From Strix aluco (lineage: Eukaryota; Chordata; Aves; Strigiformes; Strigidae), in contig NC_133942.1 in assembly GCF_031877795.1 (NCBI RefSeq), positions 3,906,001 through 3,970,000 of the forward strand: a stretch of 64,000 nt of DNA, written 5' to 3'. A program made the position numbers and the translations under genes. Shown piece after piece: positions 1-12,722 of this stretch. Position 1 is the stretch's first letter, and the number at the start of each line of letters is the position of its first letter. The notes under the pieces are model-generated. The model did no database searches, had not been told where the DNA came from, and was given only the letters and a program-made list of their open reading frames with translations.

Positions 1-1000
1 CATCCCTGTGCGAGGCAGATGTGTCCCCCCAAGGGTTCGGGGTCAACCTGACAACTGGGAGATGTTGAGGGGATCTGAGCCACGTCAGCTTAACCAGCAC
101 TGCTTGTACCCCGTCCTCGCTGCTTCCTCGGCGCTGGGGCTGGGTGAAAGTGAGGGGAAACATCAGCCCTACCCTGCCCCGGTGCTCCCGTAGCCCCCCC
201 AGGCTGCAGATGTGACGTGTGCTCCCCGTCCTGGGCTCGCCAGGGTTAGCCCTGGCTGGCCACGCTCCAGCACACCCCTGGCCTGTGTGGTCCCAACTGC
301 ACTGAATGTCACTTCAAAATCAATCTGAGTCCACGACTGGCTCTGAGTGACCGTTTGCTTTCAGCAGGAGCTCGGGGATAACGTTTTGCTCACGTGCATG
401 TTGTGAAGAGGTGTGAGCCTGGCCAGGGGCAATCACAGCTGATTTCTCCACTGACACCTGGGTTTACCGCCCTGTTCAAGCCCCAGCCTCTGACTTGCTT
501 TGCCACCTGGTTATGCAGAGGCACCGCATGAAAATTTAACCCTAAACTCAGGTGTCCCCATGCACCAGCATCGCCCAGCGCAACCCAAGGAGCTCCGGGT
601 CCAGCAGCATCACTGAGGTGGTTCCCATAGCCAAGCGAGTGCCTGCGCAGCCGGGTGGGTTCATCGCAGGAGGTGTGTTGGAGGGGAGGAACCGTCCTCT
701 GGGAGCGTCGGCTTTGCATCGCCATGCTGTCTGGGTTGGGGCTTTTAGCAGCAGCAGCAGCAGCTGTTTGCATGTGGCACCGTGAGTTTGTGTATCAAGT
801 TCTCATACTGACAGTGGCAAAACAACTATTTCTTTTTGTAAGGCTGTGTAACAAGCTGTTAAGACAGAGAGCCCAATCCCTGCAAGAGGGGAGGAAAAAA
901 CCCCACTTTTTAATTTAAAAAAAAATAAATTTACTTATTTACAATGTTGTCCTACAGGCTGATTTTTTGGGAGACTTTTCACACAAAGAATACACCCAGC
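1..1000 (+). other. Non-coding; possible 3' UTR end of upstream neighbour (RBPMS2?)
   Basis: No coding exon is recognisable here. An AATAAA lies at 924-929 in an AT-rich patch, followed by a T-rich stretch, which would suit a + strand poly(A) site. In mammals the gene next to OAZ2 on this side, on the same strand, is RBPMS2, so its 3' UTR could end here. I looked for the conserved RBPMS2 C-terminus and RRM and did not see them, so this is inference from gene order only. A short AGC run (six units) sits near 750-767. Confidence 0.25.
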
Positions 1001-4000
1001 CCTGCCGAGCCATAGTGAGAGCCCCCAGTTCCACCCACAGAGCTCGGCATGGATGGATCCTCAGCAGAGCAGGGACTTTCTCCAGTCTTCAGCGATGCTG
1101 CGCTTCACCATAACCTCATCCCCAGGGTAAGGCTGCGCAGGAATAACTCCCAGGATAGCATTGCCTGCCGTGCCGAAAAGACTCGAAGCAAGCCTGCCCT
1201 GACGAAGACCAGGAATATTTGCTTCCTGTGCTCATTAAGCAAAAACCAGCATAACCTCACAGAGTTTTCTCGGTGTTTAGGGTTTGTTTTTTTTTACTTT
1301 CTACAGACTTTGAGTCGGGAGACACGGAGCCTGCGGCAAGCCGGGGACACAAAAGGGTGGAAGTCAGAAGCAGCAGCGCGTTTTCATCAGACCCCCAAGG
1401 AAGCCGCGCCGCACGCACACACGGAGGAAACATGCCGCCTCTTCCACAGCAGGAAAAACACCCGCTGCAGGCGGAAGAGCTGCTGCGTCCATCACGCTGA
1501 GGCAATGACAGCGGGTCCACCACATTGCTGCCAGACTGATGGCCCGTAACCTGTGGCTTATACTGTAGGCAAGTTCATCGTGTTGCTGTTGGGCAAGAGA
1601 GAAGCATCCTCCTTGCACGACCCCCCCTCAGAGCTGTATGTGGTGGCAGCACCCTCTGTCCCAGCATCTTGTGGATTGTAAGTCCCTTTGATGGCCCCAA
1701 AAACATCACACCCAGGCAGCCTCTCCCCTCCCAAAGCATCGCGGCAAAGCAGCACGTGCTTCAGCTCATGGAGCCCTTGGTGGTCCAACCAACTGCACAG
1801 GGAGGAGATGTTCCCTGCCCCCAGGAGCTTACAAGGGTGAACCAAAGGGGGGACAAATGAAGCAGTCACTGCTGCCAACTTGTGCAGGTGAGCCGGTCTG
1901 CCAGAAAACTGTGATATCTCTGCATTGGTTTTGGCGGAGGATTTTTTCTTTGGGTAGGTCTCCACCTGCACGTGGAGATGCTCAGCTTTAACTCTGTGAT
2001 CTGAGACCACATCAGAACCAGTGCAGGGCCAGGGTGACACTCTGGTTTGGACCATGCTTATCCAAGTTTTACAGCAATGTATTTTTACACCAACACTTTT
2101 CTCCCTGAGGCATCTACCACCCAACAGCATCCACCTCTGCAGTCTAGCCAAGGTCTGCATCAGAGGCCCTGTCCTTGCCACACCACATCCACCGAGATGC
2201 ACTGGTTAGAAGAGCAGAGGTGATGCTGTGACTATCCAGCCTGCACCCACCAACCTCTCCCATATCAGAGTGAAGAAGCTGGCAGTGACACCAAATCCAC
2301 ACTGATGAAAAGCACCTAAGTGAGACCAGAAAGTTACTCTTATGCCCAAGACTGCATGGTCTCCTGCAGTCACTTGACCATGTGCTTCATTTGCAGTGTT
2401 GTGACCTTCTTAGCTTGCGTGCAGCAAGCATGGGATAACTCAGCAGCAATACCCACCTAAAACCAACTGTGCTGCTGCAAGCATGTGGCAGGGCTCAGAA
2501 AGCAGCTTGCTGGGGTGGCCTCTAAGCCACAAGCCCCATCCAGGTCATTGCCAGCTAGAAAACAGCATCCTCATCTTCAGAACAACTTCCAGGTCTCCTT
2601 CATGCTACTTCACACGCAGGGACGGGCAGCACGCACAGGGTGATACCTGTCCCTGGCTGCCCTGCCAAGGTGCTCCATAAAAGCAGCTCCAACCACACAA
2701 CCCTCTTTGTAAATGATGGGAACTGCAATGCCTCACCAAGAAAAAGGAGTAACAGCTGTGAGCTGCTCACAGCCATCAAGCAGGTTACTGAAGTACTTGA
2801 GAGAGAAACAGGTTGTAATCAGCTGAGAAATCAAGCTGGGACTTGAAACAACAGCCACCTGTAGCCAATCTTGTGTTTTCACACAGTTTCTCAGCTTAAC
2901 ATTTTCCAAGGGCTCTTTTGAACAAGCAGGTCACCAGCTCAGGAGGTAGGATAGCCAGGAGCAGGGTCTGGCCCCTCAGATGCTGGTTATAGGTGATAAC
3001 AGAGGGATGTCTCAGCCCAGCTGGGCTCCTGCATCCTGTATCTGCTGCCCATTCGTTTTGTGATCCCAGGACTCATTCACCCATCTGTAGAGAGACAATG
3101 AATTTCATTTTGGGGATCATGGTGGTTGTCACAGGAGGTACCTTGGGTCCCTGCTATCCCCAAGCCCATCACAGGCTGTGCCACGCTTTGGATGAGCTGC
3201 TAGGTTGTTTTGTTGTTTCTCACTGCTTATCTGGGACAACAGCTGAGCCTTGGCATTTGTCCCAGGGCAGAGAGGACACTCCTGTGCCACTTCCAACATG
3301 TCTGAGGTATGGTGAAGGGACAATTTCCTCTGCTCGCCACTGGCGCCAACTTCTCCTGTCCTTGCCTGGGAAGCCCCACATCTCCCTGGAGCACGTCAGC
3401 TAGCACTGCTCTGCTGCTCTCCTCCCTGCTGCCCCGGAGACACCCCTGTACACCCCTCCATCCGTCCCAGCTGCTATCGCCTCATGCCCTTAGTTTTTCT
3501 GGTTAATTATTTTGGACTGGGATTTGCAGTGCTGGCTGGAAAGAGGCCACTAACCATGGGACGTGGAGAAACCCTGATTTCCAAGCAATCAGTGCAGACC
3601 AGCTGACCTCACTGTGCCACGGGACTGGCTGACACTGCTGCGGCGAGTGATGGGCACGTGCAAGCTGGGTGCTGGTGTCACCAAAGACTCTACAGGACCT
3701 TAAATGAGTTCTCAGAAACCTTTCTGGTCACAGGCAGAAGGATTTAGGGCTGAAATGCTGCTTTTGGTGTGGATCAGCATCCAAACATCTGAAGACTTGT
3801 TATAGCATCACACAGCGATGGTGGGACCTCTGCAGTCCCATCCAACAGGCTGCAGGGCTGTCACCAGCACTGGATCAGGTTGGTCCTGCCATGAAAACCC
3901 CCAAGGATGGAGCAGCCCCCCCTCTCCAGGTGTCTGTCCCAATGCTGCAGCACCCTGCAGGGAAGAAGTCTTCCCTAACACCCAACCAGACCCTCCCAAG

Positions 4001-7000
4001 CCACCACCTGTGGCTGTTGCTCCATGTTATATCATCTGCCACTATCAAGGGAAGTGTAGCTCCACTGTCTTTGTAACTACCCCTCTAGTAAGCTGCTAGT
4101 ACACCCTCTTTTGACCTCATTTTGGCCTGAGTAAGCCAGCCCAGGTCCTTGGTGACCCCTCTCTGGCCCTTCTGTGGTTCCCTCACCTCCCAGTCCCCAT
4201 CTCTGCCTTACCCAGCCATTCCTCCAGGTCCCACAACCTCCTTTGCCCCCAAACAGCAGGGTTGGCACTTGGCCAAGGGCAGGGTGAAGAGCAGCTTCCA
4301 ACCTCTTCCATGTGTTGGACCAAATGCCACGTGGCTACACTGGTCCTAAGCACCACAAAGGTTCAGGTGGTGGAGGGCTGCTCCTGCCCAGTCATACCAT
4401 TCAGATTCCTGTTGGTCCCAGTTCTTCTGCTGTATTTAACTGTGATAGCTGCAGGACACGTCACTTCTCCTGGGAGAAGGGGATGGGCAGCCCTGCAGCA
4501 TGTGCATGCTGTGTGCAGGTAGAGGCAAGGTCATCGTAAGAGGCTTGAGGACTCTAGAATAACAGGAGGATGCTTGAAGGCAGGAGAGCAGCAGGTCGCC
4601 CCATGTAATGGCTGGAGCAACCCCTCAGGACATGCTCTCCATGCCCCAAATCGATCAGAGAGGCTCTGCTGGCCCACTCCCCTCTGAAACCCATGACATC
4701 CCCAGGATTGGTTTAGTAGCACCGCTAAAAGGCAGAGGATGAAAGCTGTAGCAGGAAAATTGGCACTGGGGCCCACTGATATTTGGGTGCCGAATGACGG
4801 GATGCGAATAGCACCATCCCAGGGGCTGCGCAGGACTTCGGGCGGCCCAGTGGATGCTGGGCAGAGACAAGGGGCTGGGGAACGGCAGGGCTCATCCAAC
4901 ATCACATGCCTGGAGTAGCTGCTTTGAGGACGGCACTGAGCGCTTTCAAACTTTAATTCCTTTTCGTACGTCACCACTCGTCTTCTCCAGCTCTGCCTTC
5001 CCCCAGGAGGATGAGCTGAAGTTAACCGAGAAAGACAGGGGCTCGGAGGTGTGCGCAAATGTTTGCTCAGACGCATCGGATCGCTGCAAAGCTGCTTTTA
5101 TGGGCATTTCAGAGCGGCTCCTGGCAGCGCTGCTGGAGCTGAGCTCTGAGGACACTCACTGTGCCCCGTGACGTGAACCCACCAAGTGGGCTTCAGACCA
5201 AAAAGGAGCAGGGAGAGCTCGTGTTTACAAAATTTGAATAAAAAAATGCCGCCAAACAGAAAAGCCTGTTTGGAGCCAGGAGCAGGAACAATAAACCCAA
5301 ACGCTTTCCTCTGATGGTTTGCAGATGCAGCGTGACGGCAGCCTCCCGGTGGAAAAAGCACTGCTGCATGGAGGGCTTCTGCCGTTCATTCACCTAGGAA
5401 ATGAAGGCAGTACTTTAGTCTGCCCCAAAACTCTTCATTTTTTTGCCTTGAAGATGAAATATGAAGAAAAAAAGGGCAGTGCTCCTCCTTGATTGTGCAG
5501 TGCTTAAAAAATGCAGTGTTATCTCTTTAGTTTCATAATTAATGTGCCATTTGCACTGGATTGGGCATATTAATTATGGGGGAATAAACCAGTGTGAATC
5601 TATTATACAGGCATTTGTTAAAGGCCCCAGAGCCAGCCCAACCCTTTGCATGGGGTGGCTGCAAGCCTGGCTCCAGCACTCATCCTGCACTGAACCGCTG
5701 CCCAAGGGGCACCAAGAGTTGGCCCTTAACGGAGGCAGAAACCCCGCTTTGCCGAGCGGGGGGCGAGGGCTGTCTCAGCGCCGGGTCCATGTGATACACA
5801 GACACGTTTGAGCACCAGGGCTCTCCCTCCGTGTCCATCTCCTGTAGCTCCCTTCACCACCATTCAGCCAGGAGAGCAACTGAAGCCACCATGGTGCTCT
5901 CGGGGGCCAAAATTCTCCCCATGTGGCAGCTGGGCCTCACCAATGATATGATCAGTGTGATGCCTTGTCCACAGAGCTGCCCAGGTTGCTGCCGTCCCAC
6001 GCAGGCCCTAACGGATGGATTTCTGCAGTTGGATCCGTCCCTCCTCATTTGAGCCATAGTGGGAGCTGCCCCACGGGCAGAGGGACAGGCTCTCAGCTCT
6101 GTGGGGGGAAAGGCTCCCCCCAGCCCCACTATCACTGCCTCCGTCAGCAAGCGCAGCTCTGCTGATGCGCCTGGCACTCGGCACCGACAAAGTGGCACCG
6201 ACGGTCTCCAGATCTGCCCTGGAGGCAGGGAGAAGGCACGGCGCACTGTGGCAAGCCCTTGCCGGGCCGGATCCTGCCCCTTCCCACCCTCTGCGGTTGT
6301 TTGACTGAGGTTTTGACAGGGTGCTCAGTGAGAATATCAGCTTCAGTGCCCATGGGGGTGGCTGGAGCAGGAGGGATGGGACAAGGCTTGACCTTGACAG
6401 AGGATTAGTGCCCTCGGTGTCCTGAGCCCTCATGTGTTGTCCTACCCTCAGGACCTGGCCCAGGCGCCTCTGGGTGTCAGCAAACCCAGGTTGCCCAAGC
6501 AAGGATCCCTCGGCCAGGTGCTATCAAGTGGGGGAGCCATGTCCCATCCTGCTCAGCAGACCCACCTCTGACCTCTCCAGACCTCTTCATCCTCTGCTAC
6601 ATTATCTTCATGCCTAATTAACAGACATTATAGATCATATGAAGGGCAGAAATGCTCCCAAACTTTGCCATTAAGCATCTAGACAGTCAAGAAGGAGGTG
6701 GGCAGCTTCGAGCCCTGCCACGTGATACGTTCCCTGGTCATCCCAGAAAGCATTACCCGAACTCTCCCAAGAGAAAAGGCATCCCATTTTCATGAAAGTT
6801 ACTAATGTCCAGCCCTTCTACACACTGGAGACCTTGTCAAATAAAACAAAAGGACTTGTTGTGGAGGAATCCTTGGCAACTCGACCAACATACACATGAC
6901 CTTCCGACTTGGAAAACAGAGGGCCAAAAACCCAAGCGAGCAATCCCCCTGCACGTGGCATGGCTCAGCTCCCCTGCCGCCGCTGCTGCCGGCGACAGGC

Positions 7001-8400
7001 CGTGATGCACTGCGGTTCCCAAAGCCTCACGAAGCAGGCCAGGGAGCGAGAGGGGACGTGCGGGATGAGCATCGCTCCAGCCTGGATGCGGCACTTTCTC
7101 TGTGGCAGCCACAAGCCTGGAAAAGCCCTTCATTGGCTCATTTATCATGTCCTTCCCCAGGACACTCCCTGCTCCCATGGGTTTCCCTCAGCCAGCCCTC
7201 TGCACTGGGGGTACACGTGTCCATGGATGGCTTCAAGGGAAGGGGAGAAGTCTCCTTGCAGCCTCCTTCCTCCTCTCTACTGTCCTCCCTGCTGTGCTGA
7301 GCACTGTGGAGGGCAGCCTGGGACACCTCCATCATCAGACCCTGCGGGCTACTGCCCAGCACGGGGGACGCCCCAGCCTACCAAGCATGGCATGGAGAAG
7401 ACCTCCCATCTCCTCTGGTCAAGGAGGACCCATGCCCCAGTCCTGAGGATGACAAGTCCTGGCCAAGGGTGCAACCAGCTCTGTAAAAGCACTTTGAAGG
7501 CTGCTCCTCGGTCACGTGGATAACGAGAGGGATTAGCAAATCAGGGGAGGATGAGAGCTAAATGAAGCGTCGCTTTTCAAGAGGCTGCTCCATCCATCCT
7601 GCTTGTCTTTGGGCAGAGAAGGGGAGGCAGAGGGCAGCGGCAGTGGGCAGGCTGAGCTCGGCAGCGCAGCTCTGTGGTCGCTCCTGCCCTCCTGGAGCTG
7701 GGGGTACAAAGCCAACGCTCCGCAGCAGCACCCTTCCCGGTGCTGTCCCCCTGCAGGGCATGCTCTCCACAGCTCAGCCGGGCAAAGCCACGGAGCCTGC
7801 CCAACCTGTAGGGTTTTTGAGGGCTCCTTGACTTGGTCAGAGGCTGGGGTTTCTGATGGGCACAGTTAGTGGCCCATCCCCATCCCCAAGGCACCCCAAG
7901 TCTCACTCCTCAGAGTTTCAAGCCTTGGCAGCAAACCAAAGTAATATATCTTCCCAATTCTCAGTCCCAGAAATGCCAGACTTGTTTAAACTGGACTGTT
8001 TAGATGAATTTGTGTATGTTGGTATGTTGGACACCCAGCATGAAAGACTTCAGCTCACGATTAAAGTTTGGCAAAGCCCTAAAACCACAGAAAACAAAGA
8101 GTTTTATCATGGGAAGCACTGGTCCCTGGGATGAGCTATAATTACTTCTGCTCTGCTTCGACCACAGTGCATAAGCACCACGGACCAACGGCAGCAAGGG
8201 CCAGTTTTCCAGAGCCGGCCGTTGCAGAACGCTTCGGCTGATGAGACGGGAGGGGATGCGCTGTGGTGCAAAGTGCCCGTGTCCCCACGACTGACACGCT
8301 GAGCTCACACCCGCAGTCTAGACATTTTCCCCCAAATCCCAAATTCCTGCAAAACCTCACTGCATCACTGACCATCACCAGCACAAACTTCCCAGGAAAA
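1001..8400. other. Intergenic, no gene seen
   Basis: Open frames here are short, unlinked by splice signals, and resemble no protein family I know. The sequence is mixed CT/GA-rich. The one distinct structure is the inverted repeat at 5534-5578, listed separately. Confidence 0.6.
5534..5578. repeat. Inverted repeat with TAAT-type cores
   Basis: Left arm CATAATTAATGTGCC (5534-5548) pairs with right arm GGCATATTAATTATG (5564-5578): 14 Watson-Crick pairs and one G-T position around a 15-nt spacer. Each arm carries an ATTAAT/TAATTA homeodomain-type core. It may be a paired transcription-factor element or a chance AT-rich hairpin. Conservation is unknown. Confidence 0.6.
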
Positions 8401-10364
8401 ATTCATTTTCAGGAAGGGAATATGGCCTGGAAAATTCCAGTCTCGGTGGGGAACGACATGCAAGGGGCTGGGATGGAAACTTTTTTGCAACCTTAATTAT
8501 TTCACCCCAAACGCCGGCAGCCCAGGCAGCGCCTCTCGCCCTGTAATCTCATTAGTCTCCTTGGGAACGCCTACTCCACGAGACCCCCTCTTGCCCTCTT
8601 ATCGCTCCCCGTGCACGCCCGCTCCCCCCCAGGCACTGAAAAGAGCTCCCCATGAAGCTCAGGGCTCTGGTGAGCCCCCCACGCACACGCCCTGCCAGGC
8701 AGGTCCCGGGAATGCCTGATTTATAGTCTTATGCCTTGTTCTGTTTACGCCAGGAGAGTTATTTAAAACGAGGAGAGCGAGAGGAGCCCGGGTTTTGTTT
8801 AAAAGTCCAGCGAGGAGATTTGCCTTAAATAGTCAAGAACTGAGATTGGAGGGGAGGCCGCCCAGCAGCCTGGACCTCCAGGGTGGGAGCGGAGCTGGCA
8901 CCCGCGGGGGGAGCTGGCTGGCTGGAGGCGAGGTGGCAGGAGTTTCCCGCTTAACCCTGGGGAGTTAAACCACCGCACAGGATTGCTCACAGCCCTGGCT
9001 TCGCATGACCCCTGGCACCGGAGACACATTTCAACTCCACGACATGAAACACACGAAACGGCAGTCTCAGGAAAAGCAGCACTGGTCCTTGCAAGCCAGC
9101 GTTCACTCTGAACCCTAATGATGGCGACCCAAAAAGCCGCTCCATGTTCAGAATTGGTGCAGCCACCCCAAAGGAAGCCATCTGCAGCCTGGCACAGCCC
9201 CAGCTCTGAACCCTCCAAGCAGCCCCCCTCCAGTCCTCCTGGCCTCCTCCTTAGAGGCAAGGATAAATGTGAACCCATGCTGATGTAAGAGCCTCCCACG
9301 GGGGCACAACACAAGCTTGGTGTGCTCGGTGCTGAGCACAGATCTGATTGCTCTCTATAAATACATCCGGGGTCAACACCAGGGATGGGGAAGAGCTATT
9401 TAAACTCAAGGGGGATGCTGGCAAAAACAAAAGGCTATATATAAACTTTCCATGAGCAACGCCAGGCTGAAGGGAAGGTTTTAACTCCTGGAGCAGGGAG
9501 GTGGAGAAAGAGCCTCCCAGGGAGTGGGGTGAGGCAATGGGATGGGGCCAGACATGTTTCTCTGTGTCCCCAGGGTGGGAAACCCCAGTTTCCTCCTGTC
9601 CCCCATCTCTGAGACCAGCAAAATCAGCGGAGGGGCCTTGGCACAACAGTGATAGCTCCCAATGCCGCTCCAGGCAGCACAGCAAAGGGCAAGAAGCTCT
9701 TCAGATATTTTTCCACTTTCTTGACTTATTTGGTCAAAATTGCTGACGAATTAATCAGAATAATGAGTAACTTGGGTGCCTCGAAGCACTCGGCAGCGGC
9801 GGTCGAACGCTGAAAGGCAGAGCTGTTGTGCAAAACCTGGCACCCTTTGCTAATGCCTGTGTCGCTGCTAAGGCCTGCGCCCCGAATCATCCCTGTTCCT
9901 CCTGCTCATCCCTGCACCCCCACTAGGTCCTGCACCCGCTGTTAGTGCCCACATCACCTGCTAACCCCTCACCCTTGCACCCTGCTTCTCCACAAATCCC
10001 TGCACCTGCACTCCCCACCCACTGCACCCAAACCCACCCTGGGCAGCACCCAGTGGGACAGGCAGAGCTGCCCCCACCTGCTCCCGGTGTCCCCATTGGG
10101 TCCATCTCCTGGATCCCTGAACACCAAGAGTTGCTCGTGGGAATGGCAAGAAATGCTGTGTTTGGGAGGGGTTGTGGAAACCGCGGGGAGAAGAGGAGGA
10201 GAAGAGGGCTGGGGGGGGGCGGGGGGCAGGCTGGTGTCACGGCCCCAGTGAGCAGGCAGGCTTGTGGGACACCAACCTGCCATTTTTTCAGCTTATCTCA
10301 GAGGGATCTGGCCCGGGGACATCACCAGCTCCTGCAGAACAGCAGTACCATTCACAGGGCGGGG

Positions 10365-10434
10365 GATGAAATATTCAGAGAGGTTTAGAGCAATTCGGCA
10401 TCTCCCATGGAGCATGCTGATGAATATTTCAGAG
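10365..10434. repeat. Paired AT-rich motif, direct and inverted
   Basis: TGAAATATTCA at 10367-10377 is the exact reverse complement of TGAATATTTCA at 10421-10431. Because the motif is near-palindromic, the 16-nt blocks around both copies (GATGAAATATTCAGAG and GATGAATATTTCAGAG) also read as direct repeats. A paired binding site is possible; no factor is assigned. Confidence 0.55.
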
Positions 10435-12654
10435 GAACAGGCACCCGAAGGAGGGCTGGGAGCCAGCTGAGCGCTTCACCAAACAGTCACCCTGTGACCG
10501 CAGAGGCCACGGTGTGGGCTGGCAGGGATGCTGCTGGGGATCGACTGGGAGCATCAGCCCATGCCAGCAGAGATGCCCAACAGAGCTCTGGGACAGCCTG
10601 AAAACAGTCAGTTGGAGCGGTGACCGAGGAGGGTGACTCTCCAGGAGGTGTCTGGTGTCTTCCCACTCTGCTCCCAGTGATGCGACAGCAGTGAGGGCTT
10701 GTTCCCATACACGTGTCCACTCATCCATCAGCTGTCCTGCATCACTTCAGAGTTGCTTCCCAGCAAATGCCGAGACAGACCCCATCTTCCCAGTTCCAGT
10801 TGTCCCCTGTCTCACTCATCCCCTACAAGCAGTGTGGTTGATCTCTTCCAGCACCAGCCCATGGTGATCTGGTCCTCTCTAGGCTGTAAGAGGAGGAAGC
10901 CAACCACAGAGATGGGGCTCTAGCACGTGAAGTAGGGGCTCTAGCATGAGGCTCATAAACATTTGTTACCATAAATTAAAACAGAGCTGCCCACATCTGC
11001 CACGCTCCCAAATCCCCTAAGCCGCAGCCCCGATAGCAGCCCCACTGGCGCCAGTGTTGCAACGACCAGGGGAGTGTGCAAAGTCACGTCCTGGGTGAAA
11101 AGTTCAGGTCCGAGCTGAGGGAGCAGAGTAAAGGCTGCGGGGTTTGAGATGTAACACCCAGGGATGCGCAGGCACCCCGCTGTCCCCAGTCCAGCATGGA
11201 GCTGCAAGCCAACACCTGACTCTTTGCTCCCAGTGAAGCCAGCACAGGGCAGGACTCCCAGTGGGCTGGGAAGGGGCTTTAATTCCTGCTACATCCCCTG
11301 GATGTGGCAGCGGTGGGTCTGGGAGCCGGTGGAGCAGGGACGTGGCCAGCTGATGGGGAAGTTTGGGTAGCAGTAAGGAAGGCGGCACGGCTGTCAGTGG
11401 TGCTGTGGAGGGCTGAGCTGGCACTGGGGCCACATTCCCCAGGGACAGATAAAGCTACCGTAAAAGGGGAGACCTGTCATTTGGGCTGGCCTGGCTTGTC
11501 TCAGCACAGTGGGGAGAGTAGTGAACACTCAGCAAGCGAGTGCCACCGCAGCTCCGATGGCTGAGGGCCACCTTATCAGCGGCATACCATGGCCCCTGGC
11601 GCTCCCTGAGCGATGCTGGGGAAGGCACCGACCCACCGGGGCACCTCTGAGCTGCCGCAGCCTGATCCCCACCATGATGGCAACCTGCAGCCGCACGCCC
11701 CGCTGGAGCCGTCACATCCCACGAGGCTCCGCCGGCTGCCAAGCCCCCACTCCACGCACTGTCCCCCCGCTGCTGTGGCCCTTCGGCAGGAAGCTTGGCT
11801 CGTGGGGGAGCCCAGAGTTTCCAGGGGTACAGCCCGTGCCTGGCTCCCTCCATAACCCACGGGAGTGGGGCAAAGGGAAGGCAGGAGAGGGCAGCCCCCT
11901 CCAAAAGAGCAAGAAAGGCAACCCTCAGCACTGCCAGCTCGGAGCGGGGGCCCGGCAGGAGCTGCAGGGGGGCCACCGACTGCAACAGCTTTTGCTTACG
12001 ATGGGCAAAATGCTCCACATCCATAAGCAGGAAGAGGCTCTTTTGGAGTGAACTGCAAAATATTGTCTTTGCACAGCTCAACTCCCCCGCCCGTGCCTTT
12101 TCCTTGAAGTCTCAGCAGCTCTCAGGGAGAAGGTTTCCTTCCTCCTTACCCCTCCGCGAACCACAACGTTCCTCCCCGCAGCCAATTAGTGAGCCGGGGT
12201 CGGGGGTCAAGGGGCTTCCCGAGTTCACGGCGCTAATCACTGAACCGCTGCCGAGCAGAGCCAGCGTCAAGTGGCACATACCCAGCAGCCCCCCATGGTC
12301 ATCCCTGGGACACCCTGGGGACAACCAAGTCCCACCCCGCAAGGTCTCCGAATTTCCCCCTTCGTCACCAATCGCCGGGTCCCCCGCTCTGCACCCGGCT
12401 CCCTGCTTCATTCCTCCCTGACAGCCTCCAGCTGCCGTCCCGGCCCCCACACATCTCTCTGCAGAGCCATCGCGGCTTCATCCCACCGCTGGCATGTTTG
12501 CAGGCCTGGAGGAGGAGCCCATGTCTCTCCAGCCCTGTCTTGGCACAGCCACACTAGCCCAGGCAGTCTTGCTCCGTGCCAGCCCCATCGCCAGCCCCCC
12601 ACCAGCCACCTCCTTTTCCTCCGCAAGCCACGCTGCAGCGGGCCGGTGGCCGCT

Positions 12655-12722
12655 ATCAAATATTCATGGCAGTGCGTGGTAAATAAGCATTATGAATTTA
12701 TGACTTGCTGAATTAAACAGGC
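12655..12722. promoter_or_regulatory. Putative conserved non-coding element (AT-rich)
   Basis: An abrupt AT-rich island lies in GC-rich surroundings, with AATATTCAT, GTAAATAAGC (forkhead-like) and AATTAAAC motifs. It has no reading frame. The call rests on texture only; conservation was not tested. Confidence 0.2.

Noticed and set aside
7856-8134. AT-rich open frame of 92 codons containing KLDCLDEFVYVGMLDT
   Set aside because: No splice acceptor or donor in matching phase, no family recognised, and codon use no different from the surroundings.
8740-9450. Muscle enhancer suggested by MEF2-like and CArG-like motifs
   Set aside because: Only one site (9435-9444) fits the MEF2 consensus fully; the others have mismatches at key positions, so a cluster is not supported.
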